Source: Rhizobiaceae bacterium (GTDB lineage: Bacteria; Pseudomonadota; Alphaproteobacteria; Rhizobiales; Rhizobiaceae). Taken from it: a stretch of 64,000 bases of DNA. Position numbers and translations under genes: made by a program. The stretch spans positions 1 through 64,000 of the forward strand of contig JAMLJA010000007.1 of the NCBI GenBank assembly GCA_023953905.1, read 5' to 3'. This document shows, one piece after another, positions 20,326-28,752 of the stretch (within the stretch, counting starts at the first letter, position 1; each line of letters opens with the position of its first letter). The notes under the pieces were generated by a model that did not search any database, was not told the origin of the DNA, and saw nothing but the letters and a program-made list of their open reading frames with translations.

Positions 20326-21081
20326 ATGGACAAGGCCTTCACGAAGGGATTGAGGCTTCTCGAGGCGCTCGCACATAGTGAGCAGCCACGGGGCATCACC
20401 GATCTGGCGACGGAACTCAAGCTGACGAAGAGCAATGTCCACCGCCTCTTGGCAACGCTTCAACTGCACGGCTATGTTCGGCAGATTCCACCACATAGCA
20501 CCTATGAACTGACCACGAAGATGTGGGAGCTCGGCCATCACGTGATCCGCCGCATGGATCTCGTCAAGCTGGCGCGTCCCGCGATGACAAAGCTGGCGGC
20601 TGCGACGGGAGAGACGATCCACCTGTCAGTGCTTGAGGGCACCGATGTGATCTATCTCGACAAGATCGAGAGCGATCATCACATACGCGCCCACACGAGC
20701 GTTGGCGCGCGAGCCCCCGCCTATACGGTGGCGACCGGCAAGGCGATGCTGGCGCAACTGCCCGACAGCTATCTGGAACAGTTTCGCTCGCGATTGACGC
20801 GCTTTACCGACACCACGCGCACGACCATCGAGGAGTTGCGCGAAGACGTCGAACTTGCCCGCGCACAAGGCTACGCATCAGTGCTCCATGGCGAGTGGCG
20901 CGAAGGTATCGCTGCGTGCGCCTGCGCCATCCTTGGCCGCAGTGGTGAACTCGTTGGCGCGATTGGCATGTCGGGTCCAGATTCGCGCATCAAACGCAAA
21001 CAGATCAAGCAGTTTTCGGTCGATGTGCTGGAAGCGGCGGGGAGCATTTCACGCGCGCTCGGATATCGGCCGCGTGGGTGA
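20326..21081 (+). CDS. IclR family transcription regulator (first copy)
   Basis: The 251-residue protein has an N-terminal winged helix-turn-helix (KGLRLLEALAHSEQPRGITDLATELKLTKSNVHRLLATL, about 7-48) and a C-terminal effector-binding domain with the family's VATGKAMLAQLP stretch near 140 and GEWREGIAACACAI near 188. It follows the PotD-like gene and very likely controls the two divergent operons that share GTTC-type 17-bp sites. It is a paralogue of the IclR protein encoded at 22649. The effector is unknown; it is probably the transported acid or a breakdown product. Confidence 0.93.
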   Translation: MDKAFTKGLRLLEALAHSEQPRGITDLATELKLTKSNVHRLLATLQLHGYVRQIPPHSTYELTTKMWELGHHVIRRMDLVKLARPAMTKLAAATGETIHLSVLEGTDVIYLDKIESDHHIRAHTSVGARAPAYTVATGKAMLAQLPDSYLEQFRSRLTRFTDTTRTTIEELREDVELARAQGYASVLHGEWREGIAACACAILGRSGELVGAIGMSGPDSRIKRKQIKQFSVDVLEAAGSISRALGYRPRG

Positions 21082-21130
21082 GCCTCAGCCCGTCTTGCAC
21101 TAGCCACTTGCGTTTCCGCGAAAGGCGATC

Positions 21131-22546
21131 ATGGCGCGCTCTCAGACCGGTGACTTTGAAATGGATAACGATGCCAGCCCAGTCCTTCTGGACAGGCTAG
21201 TGCGTGCGCTGCCGCGCAATGCTCTTCTTGTGGGCGATGCCATGGATCCGCGCTATCAGGAGGATCGTCGTGGTGGCCAGTCGGCGCGGCCACGCTTTGT
21301 TGCGCGGCCCTCAACGACCGAGGAAGTCGCGGCATGCCTTGCCGCATGCAACGAGTTCGGACAGCGGCTGGTCGTGCAGGGTGGGCGCACTGGGTTGGCA
21401 GGCGGCCATCGCGTAAATGATGGGGAGGCAGTGCTCTCGACCGAGCGAATGACGGAGCTCGGCGAAGTGCAACCGTTGTCACGAACGCTTCTGGCGTCGG
21501 CCGGAACGCCCTTGCAGGCGGTCCAGGAGACCGCGGACGCTGCCGGCTATCAGTTCGGCGTCGACATCGGTGCACGCGGCACTGCGACAGTGGGCGGCAA
21601 CGTTGCGACCAATGCCGGGGGCATTCGGGTTCTGCGCTACGGCATGTTCCGCGCGCAGGTGGCGGGGCTGGAGGCTGTGCTGGCCAACGGAACGGTTCTG
21701 TCTGCCCTGCGCGGGCTCGACAAGGACAATGCGGGCTATGATCTCAATCAGCTTTTCATTGGCAGCGAAGGGACGCTGGGTGTCGTGACCCGTGTGCTCC
21801 TCCGTCTCCATCCAAAGCCGATCGAAGCAGCAAATGCGCTTCTGGCTGTACCATCCCTCGAGGCGGCATTGCGCCTTCTCGAGCGATTGCGCGGCGCGGT
21901 CGGCTCCGGGCTTTCGGCGTTCGAACTCATGGTCTCGCAGGTCTATGACGGGGTGACCGAATTTCTCGGAATGGCGCGGCCGGTCGCGGCGCGGCAGCCA
22001 TTCTACGTTCTGGCCGAGGTACAGTCCTTCCATGAGGACCACGCCATCGAACGGTTTTCCACCTGCCTCATGGAGGCATTGGAGGACGGTCTGGCGGAGG
22101 ACGCGATCGTCTCTCAATCACCGCGTGAGTTCCAGTCATTGTGGACCATGCGGGAAGCCTGCGCGGATTTCGTCCATTCGAAGGACAACATCATGGGTGG
22201 GGACATCAGCGTTCCGCTTCACTGCATGTGGACCTTTCTTGAGGCGAGCCGGGAGGCAGTGCAGCGCGTTGATCCCGAAAGCGAGTTTCTTATCTTCGGG
22301 CATCTGGGCGACGGGAACCTGCATTATGTCATCCGGACGCCATTGGCACACGAAGCAATGCAGTTGGTCTATCGCCTCGCTGCGGAAAGCGGCGGTTCGA
22401 TCGCGGCAGAACATGGCATTGGTATCGACAAGAAGCGTTGGCTCGCGCTTACGCGAAGCGAAACAGAGGTTGCGACAATGCGTCAGTTGAAGGCGGCTCT
22501 CGATCCCCGGGGGATTCTGAACCGCGGCCGCATATTCGATAGCTGA
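21131..22546 (+). CDS. FAD-linked D-2-hydroxyacid dehydrogenase/oxidase, GlcD type
   Basis: This is a 471-residue flavoenzyme of the FAD_binding_4/FAD-oxidase_C family (glycolate oxidase GlcD, D-lactate and D-2-hydroxyglutarate dehydrogenases). The PCMH FAD domain includes QGGRTGLAGGHRVNDG near 93 and GTATVGGNVATNAGGIRVLRYG near 152; IGSEGTLGVVTRV closes it. The C-terminal cap ends with GHLGDGNLHY and EHGIGIDKK, which hold the metal-binding histidines. It would oxidise a D-2-hydroxyacid to a 2-oxoacid, a fitting substrate for the ThDP enzyme at 11.5-13.0 kb; this link is inference. It stands between two IclR genes. Confidence 0.88.
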   Translation: MARSQTGDFEMDNDASPVLLDRLVRALPRNALLVGDAMDPRYQEDRRGGQSARPRFVARPSTTEEVAACLAACNEFGQRLVVQGGRTGLAGGHRVNDGEAVLSTERMTELGEVQPLSRTLLASAGTPLQAVQETADAAGYQFGVDIGARGTATVGGNVATNAGGIRVLRYGMFRAQVAGLEAVLANGTVLSALRGLDKDNAGYDLNQLFIGSEGTLGVVTRVLLRLHPKPIEAANALLAVPSLEAALRLLERLRGAVGSGLSAFELMVSQVYDGVTEFLGMARPVAARQPFYVLAEVQSFHEDHAIERFSTCLMEALEDGLAEDAIVSQSPREFQSLWTMREACADFVHSKDNIMGGDISVPLHCMWTFLEASREAVQRVDPESEFLIFGHLGDGNLHYVIRTPLAHEAMQLVYRLAAESGGSIAAEHGIGIDKKRWLALTRSETEVATMRQLKAALDPRGILNRGRIFDS

Positions 22547-22622
22547 CGGCTTTCTGTCAGAAGCTCGACTGCTTTCCACAGTCGCATTCGCGACCTTTTC
22601 AAACCGCACCCACTTGACCGGC

Positions 22623-22639
22623 GTCCCAAAATACAGGAC
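22623..22639. promoter_or_regulatory. 17-bp IclR-type operator candidate (GTCC version), overlapping the ribosome site of the second iclR gene
   Basis: GTCCCAAAATACAGGAC has the same 6-5-6 design as the other sites. Its right arm contains the AGGA ribosome site of the gene starting at 22649, ten bases further on. This position fits autorepression of the second IclR regulator. Confidence 0.62.
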
Positions 22640-22648
22640 GACCTATCA

Positions 22649-23416
22649 ATGGATAAGACTCTCCTGAAAGGTCTCAGTCTCCTCGAAACCCTTTCGCGCA
22701 GCCCGACCGCGCGGGGTGTGTCCGAGCTTGCGGAAGAGGTAGGACTGACGCGCAGCAACACGCATCGAACACTCCAGACGCTCGTCGCAGCCGGATATGT
22801 TCATCAGAACGAGGCATCCAACTATGGATGCACCTTGAAGCTGTTCGAGCTCGCAAATGCCGTCCTCGCGCGTGTCGACGTTGTGGAAATCGCCCAGCCT
22901 GCCATCCAGGCACTGGCCGCAAAGACGCTCGAAACGGTGCATCTCTCCGTTCTTGATGGCGTGGAAGTCATCTATTTGCAGAAGATAGACAGCCCGCAGC
23001 CTGTTCGGGCCTATACGTCCGTGGGAGGACGCTCGCCCGCTTATTGCGTGGCCACGGGAAAGGCACTGCTTGCCCATATGGGTCGACATTATCTCGACCA
23101 ACTGGAAGGCCAGATGCGGGCCTATACACCGCGCACGATCACGAATGTGGCAACGCTTGCGGAAGAGCTGCGTCAGGTGCGCAAGCAGCACTACGCGATA
23201 AACCGTGGCGAGTGGCGCGCCAGCGTCTGCGGGCTGGCGTCCGCCATATTCGATGCGTCTGGCCGTCCCGTCGCCGGCATCGGAATTTCCGGTCCGACCG
23301 AACGCCTCAAAGTAACGCGCCTGCGTGAATTCTCGGAGGATGTCGTCATGGCTGCGCGTCAGATATCGAAGGCCCTGGGATATTCCCCGCATTTCGGTCC
23401 TGACGACGAATTGTAA
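22649..23416 (+). CDS. IclR family transcription regulator (second copy)
   Basis: The 255-residue protein has a winged helix-turn-helix at about 8-48 (GLSLLETLSRSPTARGVSELAEEVGLTRSNTHRTLQTL) and an IclR effector domain with YCVATGKALLAHMG near 131 and RGEWRASVCGLASAIFD near 189. It resembles the first IclR in layout and in parts of its sequence (MDK...KGL.LLE). A GTCC-type operator overlaps its ribosome site, and two more GTCC-type sites lie before the operons at 29821 and 31847, which are its likely targets. Confidence 0.93.
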   Translation: MDKTLLKGLSLLETLSRSPTARGVSELAEEVGLTRSNTHRTLQTLVAAGYVHQNEASNYGCTLKLFELANAVLARVDVVEIAQPAIQALAAKTLETVHLSVLDGVEVIYLQKIDSPQPVRAYTSVGGRSPAYCVATGKALLAHMGRHYLDQLEGQMRAYTPRTITNVATLAEELRQVRKQHYAINRGEWRASVCGLASAIFDASGRPVAGIGISGPTERLKVTRLREFSEDVVMAARQISKALGYSPHFGPDDEL

Positions 23417-23513
23417 GCCGGGGCGTCTCTACCGGGCACCCCTCCATCCGCCAGAGGATGATCAGAGGCCTGTACCCAATCCACCGCGCGTCTTGGTTTG
23501 ATAGATCTCCCGG

Positions 23514-25859
23514 TCAGATAACCGAGATCACTGCCTCGGGCGGCGCTCCGGTGGCCGTTGGCTGCGGCAGATTGTGATCATTGAACGATTCCACTGCCAC
23601 CAGGCAGGTATGCGCCGAGCAACCCTGGCCGAAGCGCGACGTTCCCTTGTCGAGCGTCAGCACGTTCGGATTCCCAGCAAGTTCAAGCGCATTGTCGGAG
23701 TGGTCCAGAGGCGCGTACCAGGCTCCCGTCGGCAAGACAATCACGCCAGAGCGCACATTATCGTCCACCTTGGCAATCGCGATGACCTGACCGCGTTCGT
23801 TCCAAAGACGAATTCCGTGCCCGTGCTCAATTCCGAGCCGGCTGGCATCGGCGGAGTTGATCAGCGCCATCTCGCGTCCATTGCGCTTGCTGAGCGCACT
23901 CAGCGCCTCGCCATCGAGTTGGCTGTGAAGCTTCCCGGGAGGCTGGTGTGAGATGAGGTGGAAAGGCGTCTCGCTCGACGCAGCCCGGCTCCCCAACCAT
24001 TCGCTCGGCTCGATCCACGCAGGATGCGCGCGGCAATCGTCATAGCCAAGCGCGGTCAGCTTTTCGCTGGTCAACACGATGCGACCGCTTTCGGTATTGA
24101 TCGGATTGGCTGTCGGATCGGCGCGAAATTCGGCCAGATAGGTGACGTTGTTTCGGGTCGGGACCTTGACATAGCCTTGCCGCCAGAACGTGGCGAAGTC
24201 GGGCGCCTCATGCCCCAAGCGGTCGCGCATATCGGTCCGGCATTGCTCATAGAGATGCTCGACCCATCCCATTTCGTCACGGCCCTCCGTGAACGCTTCT
24301 CCCACACCCAGCCGCTCCGCGATCCCGCGGCAGATATCGAAATCCGACCTGCTGTCGCCCAACGGCGCGATCGCCTGCTGCATGGCGATGATCATGTCGG
24401 AGCGCTTGTTTCCGGAAATATCGTTGCGTTCAAGCGATGTGGTGGCCGGCAGAACGATATCGGCACGCGCGGCGGTGGCGGTCCAGACAGGGTCCTGGAC
24501 GATGATTGTTTCGGGCCGTTCCCATGCACGCCGAAGCCGGTTGATGTCCTGGTGGTGATGGAACGGGTTTCCGCCCGCCCAATAGACGAGGCGAATGTCA
24601 GGATAGGCGTAGGTTCCACCCTCATATTCGAAGGGTTTGCCCGGATTGAGCAGCATGTCGGAAATGCGCGCCACGGGAATGAAGCTCTGGATCGGCTTCT
24701 TGCCTTGCGAAAACGAGGGCGAGCGGCTGAGTGTCTGAGGTGCGCCGACACCTCCGAGCGAACCGTAGCCGTAGCCGACGCCTCCGCCCGGCAGCCCGAT
24801 CTGACCGATCGTGGCGGCAAGCCCGAGTGCCGCCCAGAACGGCTGTTCGCCATGCTCGGCGCGCTGCAGCGCCCAGCTGACGGTAACCATGCTGCGCGTT
24901 TCAACGAGTTGCCGAGCCAGCGCCCTGATGTCATTTGCGGGCAATCCGGTTATGTCTTCGGCCCAGGACGCATTCTTGGGGATGCCGTCGGATGTGCCTT
25001 TCAGATAGTCCAGGAAGGTCTCCGCGCCGCTGCAATGTGTTTCGAGAAAGCTACGATCTTCAAGTCCTGCCGCGACGATCTCACCTGCGAGCGCCAGCAT
25101 CAATGCGGTGTCGGTATTCGGCCTGATCGGCCACCATTCAGCCGGAAGCCAATCTGGGAGGTCGTCTCGCAAGGGCGAAACGAGCACAATCCGCATGCCG
25201 CGGTCACGCATCTGCTTCAGATAATCTTCAAGCTGGTGGCGCGCCAGGCCACCGGCCTCGTTTTGCGCGGTCCTTGGCGACAGAGCGCCGAAGACCACCA
25301 AGGTATCGGTATGCTCGGCAATTGTATCGAGGGTGTTGGCACCGCCGTCACAGGCGGCGGAATCGCCCAGCACATGGCGCAATATTACCGGGCCGGCCGC
25401 AATGCTGTAGGTGTCGACATGGCCGGTGAAACCTCCGACCAGATTCAACATGCGCTTCAGTTGTGACGAGGCATGATGGAAGCGTCCGCAACTTGTCCAG
25501 CCATAGGATCCGGCAAAGATCGAGGCATTGCCGTGCTCGTGACGCACTCGATTGATCTCGGAAGCCACGAGATCGAAAGCGGTTTCCCAACTGACCTCCA
25601 CGAAGGTGTCACGGCCGCGGCCGCCGCCATCCGAATGACCGCGCTTTTCGAGCCATTCTCGGCGCACCATCGGCTTGAGAACGCGCTTTGACGGATCGGC
25701 CCAGCCGGTGACATTCTGAATGATCGGCGAAGGATTGGGGTCCTGATCGAAGGGCTCGACGCCCACGATCCGACCATCGTCCACGAGCAGCGTATAGCTG
25801 CCCCAGTGACTGCAATGCGAAACACGCTTCGGATTTGCGATCTTCGAGATAGTCGTCAT
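23514..25859 (-). CDS. Molybdopterin-dependent oxidoreductase, biotin/DMSO sulfoxide reductase (BisC) type
   Basis: This 781-residue molybdoenzyme of the DMSO-reductase family reduces S- or N-oxides. The molybdenum-ligand serine is S123 in SYGWTSCGRFHHASSQ. There is no N-terminal iron-sulfur cysteine motif and no twin-arginine signal, so it is a cytoplasmic enzyme like BisC rather than the periplasmic DorA/TorA. The C-terminal dinucleotide-binding domain is complete (HSQLDGEALSALSKRNGREMALINSADA). It lies 115 bp after the thiol-dioxygenase-like gene on the same strand and is probably co-transcribed with it, which points to organosulfur or sulfoxide metabolism. Substrate unknown. Confidence 0.9.
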   Translation of the reverse strand: MTTISKIANPKRVSHCSHWGSYTLLVDDGRIVGVEPFDQDPNPSPIIQNVTGWADPSKRVLKPMVRREWLEKRGHSDGGGRGRDTFVEVSWETAFDLVASEINRVRHEHGNASIFAGSYGWTSCGRFHHASSQLKRMLNLVGGFTGHVDTYSIAAGPVILRHVLGDSAACDGGANTLDTIAEHTDTLVVFGALSPRTAQNEAGGLARHQLEDYLKQMRDRGMRIVLVSPLRDDLPDWLPAEWWPIRPNTDTALMLALAGEIVAAGLEDRSFLETHCSGAETFLDYLKGTSDGIPKNASWAEDITGLPANDIRALARQLVETRSMVTVSWALQRAEHGEQPFWAALGLAATIGQIGLPGGGVGYGYGSLGGVGAPQTLSRSPSFSQGKKPIQSFIPVARISDMLLNPGKPFEYEGGTYAYPDIRLVYWAGGNPFHHHQDINRLRRAWERPETIIVQDPVWTATAARADIVLPATTSLERNDISGNKRSDMIIAMQQAIAPLGDSRSDFDICRGIAERLGVGEAFTEGRDEMGWVEHLYEQCRTDMRDRLGHEAPDFATFWRQGYVKVPTRNNVTYLAEFRADPTANPINTESGRIVLTSEKLTALGYDDCRAHPAWIEPSEWLGSRAASSETPFHLISHQPPGKLHSQLDGEALSALSKRNGREMALINSADASRLGIEHGHGIRLWNERGQVIAIAKVDDNVRSGVIVLPTGAWYAPLDHSDNALELAGNPNVLTLDKGTSRFGQGCSAHTCLVAVESFNDHNLPQPTATGAPPEAVISVI

Positions 25860-25878
25860 GAGAATTTTTGGGCCTCGT

Positions 25879-25893
25879 CGGCCTTTCAGGCCG
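25879..25893 (-). other. Intergenic hairpin between dioxygenase-like and BisC-like genes
   Basis: CGGCC-TTTCA-GGCCG is a 5-bp stem in the 115-bp gap, just upstream of the BisC-like start. It could be a processing or attenuation element; it is too short to be called a terminator. Confidence 0.3.
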
Positions 25894-25974
25894 GTTTGGG
25901 GTCGTTAGGCATTCTTGAATGCAGAAGAGGCCAACCGTCAACAGAGCATCGTCACGCGTTCCCGCTTGATCCGG

Positions 25975-26556
25975 TCAGGCCCAGATATTGGGCATCACAT
26001 TGCTCGAATAGCTGGAAATGAAATCCTTCATGGCGCCAGTCTGCGGATCGAACACGTGACGCCGAACCTTGCCGATGTTTCCGCCATAGACGTGAATGCT
26101 GATCGACACGCGATCCTCGAAGGCATTCGCCACCTGATGGACGTCGCCGTCGTCTTCGGAAAGCCTCCCGACATGGCCCGGATCGAGGCGGGTGACTTCG
26201 CCCGCTTGCAGGGCACCATCAACGAGATCGAAGCGCGTTTCCAGCTCGCCTCCTGACAGAACGCCGATCAGCCCCCAAACGGTATGATCGTGGATAGGTG
26301 TCTTCTGGCCGGGTCCCCATACGAAACTGACGACCGAAAAGCGCTCAAGCGGGTCACAGTGCAGAAGATACTGCTGATAGTATTGAGGGTGCGGTTTGGC
26401 AAAGTCGGCCGGCAGCCAGCTGTCGTCAGCCACAAGCTTCGCCATCATCGTCTCGCCTCGGTCTACCAGCTCAAGGCTTCCGGCACCGGCATCCACGAGT
26501 TTCGTCATGTCACGCACGAACTGCCGAAGAGGGTCGAGGGAATGTTCATTCGTCAT
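25975..26556 (-). CDS. Cysteine dioxygenase-type thiol dioxygenase (3-mercaptopropionate dioxygenase-like)
   Basis: This is a 193-residue cupin. The iron ligands of the family are H89, H91 (TPIHDHTVWG) and H140 (DVHQVANAF). Around residue 61-62 (YYQQYLLH) it has glutamines where true cysteine dioxygenases have the substrate-binding arginine 60, and it lacks the crosslinking cysteine after the HxH motif. Both traits are known for bacterial Gln-type enzymes that prefer 3-mercaptopropionate. The product would be a sulfinic acid. Start 26556 was chosen because MTNEHSLDPLRQFVRDM suits the family. The likely operon partner is the BisC-like gene downstream. Confidence 0.82.
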   Translation of the reverse strand: MTNEHSLDPLRQFVRDMTKLVDAGAGSLELVDRGETMMAKLVADDSWLPADFAKPHPQYYQQYLLHCDPLERFSVVSFVWGPGQKTPIHDHTVWGLIGVLSGGELETRFDLVDGALQAGEVTRLDPGHVGRLSEDDGDVHQVANAFEDRVSISIHVYGGNIGKVRRHVFDPQTGAMKDFISSYSSNVMPNIWA

Positions 26557-26992
26557 TGTCAGCATCCAAATCAGTGGACCGGAAGATCGCGCTGAGACCA
26601 TGGCGACCAGAACCACAACTCCGCATCTCCCGGCGGGCGGCTCTCAAGCCAACACGCCTCCAGCTTGGCTCAACTCTCCGACAAAATTTTGTTCAGGCCG
26701 GCCTTGTGCACGGGCAGTCGTCGAAATGTGAATGTTCCAAAATCTGGATGTGCATTCTATCATTCGGATCAACGCTCATTGTCAAGGCTTCGCTTCCGAG
26801 GTTGGCCGAACAGCATGGTGTTTGTTTGGCCCGAAGTGACATCAGCGCAGCTTAATACTTGCCTGCGCGCTGATTTTCGGGATATTGGGATGAAAGTCCA
26901 AATGATAGGACGGCAGCGCGTTGAAACCCGGTGGGTCGCTTGACCTGGTATGGAGTGTCGCGTCGCGACGGCTGTGACAGGGAGGTGACGGC
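26557..26992. other. Divergent 436-bp intergenic region
   Basis: This gap separates the dioxygenase-like gene (minus) from the aldolase gene (plus). Apart from the 17-bp site at 26734 and a strong ribosome site (GGGAGGTGA) before 26993, I see no gene, RNA or strong promoter. A TTGTCA at about 26780 could be a weak -35. Confidence 0.6.
26734..26750. promoter_or_regulatory. Weaker 17-bp IclR-type site
   Basis: GTTCCAAAATCTGGATG has the left arm of the GTTC-type sites and the AAAT centre of the GTCC-type sites; TCCA and TGGA pair, but the outer right arm is imperfect. It sits in the divergent region between the thiol-dioxygenase-like gene and the aldolase gene and may join these to the IclR regulon. 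Confidence 0.4.
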
Positions 26993-27673
26993 ATGGCGGG
27001 AGATCACAACGAGGAATTCGATCTACGACAGTCGATCGTCGACGCCTGCCGCGAGATGACGGCCCTTGGCATCAATCAGGGTACCTCCGGCAATATCAGT
27101 GTCAGGTTTGGCGAAGGGATGCTCGTGACACCATCAGGTGTCCCCTATGATCGCATGACGCCTGAAGACATCGTGTTCATGGACTGGACCGGAGCGTGGA
27201 AGGCAGTGGGGGACAATGTTCCCTCTTCCGAGTGGCGTTTCCACTTGGATATACTAAAGGCGAAGCCGGAAGTGGGGGCTGTGGTGCATGCGCACCCGAT
27301 CTACTGCACCATCATTGCCATCATGAACATGAAGATTCCGGCGATTCACTATATGATCGCGGCAGCGGGCGGCAACGACATTCCCTGTGCGCCCTACGCG
27401 CAATATGGTACGGCGGCTCTGTCCGAAGCCGCGGTCGCTGCGCTGCAGGATCGTCGCGCCTGTCTGCTTGCCCATCATGGGTTGATCGCGACGGGGCCGC
27501 ATCTGGCCAAGGCGCTGTGGCTCGCGGTCGAAGTCGAGGTGCTCGCGAAGCAATATCATGGCTGTCTCCAGCTTGGTACGCCACCGCTCCTTTCTGATGA
27601 AGAGATCGACAGCTTGCTCAAGCGTTGGGGCCAGTATGGTCTGCGCGACAAGAAGAACGTTGCGGCGGCCTGA
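26993..27673 (+). CDS. Class II aldolase/adducin family protein (L-fuculose-phosphate aldolase-like)
   Basis: This is a 226-residue zinc aldolase of the FucA/RhaD/AraD fold. The zinc ligands are H99, H101 (VHAHPIYC) and H161 or H162 (AHHGL), with the catalytic glutamate E80 (SSEWRFH). GNISVRF and PSGVPYDRM form the phosphate-binding region. A strong GGGAGGTGA ribosome site lies just before the ATG. The gene is followed by a sugar-kinase-like gene and an SDR gene, a set that would phosphorylate a sugar or sugar acid, cleave it and oxidise or reduce a fragment. Decarboxylation or epimerisation by this fold is also possible. Confidence 0.88.
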   Translation: MAGDHNEEFDLRQSIVDACREMTALGINQGTSGNISVRFGEGMLVTPSGVPYDRMTPEDIVFMDWTGAWKAVGDNVPSSEWRFHLDILKAKPEVGAVVHAHPIYCTIIAIMNMKIPAIHYMIAAAGGNDIPCAPYAQYGTAALSEAAVAALQDRRACLLAHHGLIATGPHLAKALWLAVEVEVLAKQYHGCLQLGTPPLLSDEEIDSLLKRWGQYGLRDKKNVAAA

Positions 27674-27734
27674 AGGACGCCCGCACTGCCCCCTTTCACC
27701 AGTTCCGTTTGCCAGTTCAACGAGATCATTTTCC

Positions 27735-28694
27735 ATGACCCCTACACATGATGTCAGCGTATGCGGTACCTACATTCTCGATATCGTTGGCTTCCCGGTG
27801 TCTGAGATACCTCCGGGAGGATCCCGGCTTTTCATTGAAGAGATACGGCTGGCTGTCGCGGGAACTGCGGGTGGCGCCGTTGTGCCATGCGCGCGTCTTG
27901 GATTGAAGGCGCTGGCCGTTGGGGCGGTCGGAAGCGACGAAAAGGCGGATTGGCTCCTCAATGCGATGGTCAGCGAGGGCATCGATATTTCGGTTATGGA
28001 GCGCCTGACGGATTGCCAGACGTCGGCGACGATACTGCCGATCCGCCCGGACGGATCGAGACCCGTACTGCATGCGCGCGCGGCTGCGGCCCGGCTCCGC
28101 ATTTCGCCTGAAACACAGGAACGCGCCCTCAAGGCGAAGATCGTCCATTTCGGTGGCGTCGGCTCGCTGCCGAATATGGACGGGCCTCCGACCGTCGAAT
28201 TTCTCAAGGCCGCGAAAGCCGCGGGCTGCATCACCACACTGGACCTGATCCAGGCGAGGCCCGAGGTCGTGGACCTCGCGGTGCCTCTGATGCCCTATGT
28301 CGACTTCTTCCTGCCAAGCATCGAGGAGACCAGCGCGATGGTTGGGTCGGATGATCCTGAAACCTGCGCACGCTTCTTCATCGAGAAGGGAGTGGGCGGT
28401 TGCGCAATCTCGCTGGGAGAGAACGGCTCGTTCGTGATGACGCGCGATGGCCGACAGTTTTCCATGCCGGCATTTCAAGTCGCGGTCAGGGATACGTCGG
28501 GCTGCGGCGACGCCTATTCGGGGGGGTTCATCGCCGGGCTCGCCCGGGACTGGGACATTGAGGATTGTGCCCGCTTGGCGACTGCGACCGCATCGATCGT
28601 GGCGACAGGGCTCGGATCCGGCGCGAACCTGAAGTCATTCGAAGATACGGTTGAGATGATGAAGTCGCTGCCCGTTCGCCAGTCTCGCGCCTAA
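27735..28694 (+). CDS. PfkB family carbohydrate kinase
   Basis: The 319-residue product is a ribokinase-fold kinase that uses ATP to phosphorylate a sugar or sugar-like alcohol. The C-terminal PfkB signature is DTSGCGDAYSGGFIAGL with the catalytic base D259; the N-terminal glycine-rich stretch is AVAGTAGGAVVPCARLG. The frame is open from 27558, inside the aldolase gene, but ATG 27735 gives the expected N-terminus (HDVSVCGTYILD). It lies 61 bp after the aldolase gene, so it is probably in the same operon. Confidence 0.88.
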   Translation: MTPTHDVSVCGTYILDIVGFPVSEIPPGGSRLFIEEIRLAVAGTAGGAVVPCARLGLKALAVGAVGSDEKADWLLNAMVSEGIDISVMERLTDCQTSATILPIRPDGSRPVLHARAAAARLRISPETQERALKAKIVHFGGVGSLPNMDGPPTVEFLKAAKAAGCITTLDLIQARPEVVDLAVPLMPYVDFFLPSIEETSAMVGSDDPETCARFFIEKGVGGCAISLGENGSFVMTRDGRQFSMPAFQVAVRDTSGCGDAYSGGFIAGLARDWDIEDCARLATATASIVATGLGSGANLKSFEDTVEMMKSLPVRQSRA

Positions 28695-28752
28695 TTTCGG
28701 AAGTTCCGTACCGCAATCGAGTTTGATCTTCCCACAGAAGGGTTGTTGCCTC

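Noticed and set aside
23958..25466. Long 502-codon open frame on the plus strand opposite the BisC-like gene
   Set aside because: It lies fully antisense to a well-conserved molybdoenzyme; its translation is rich in Arg, Gly and Ala without any family motif, as usual for antisense frames in high-GC DNA.
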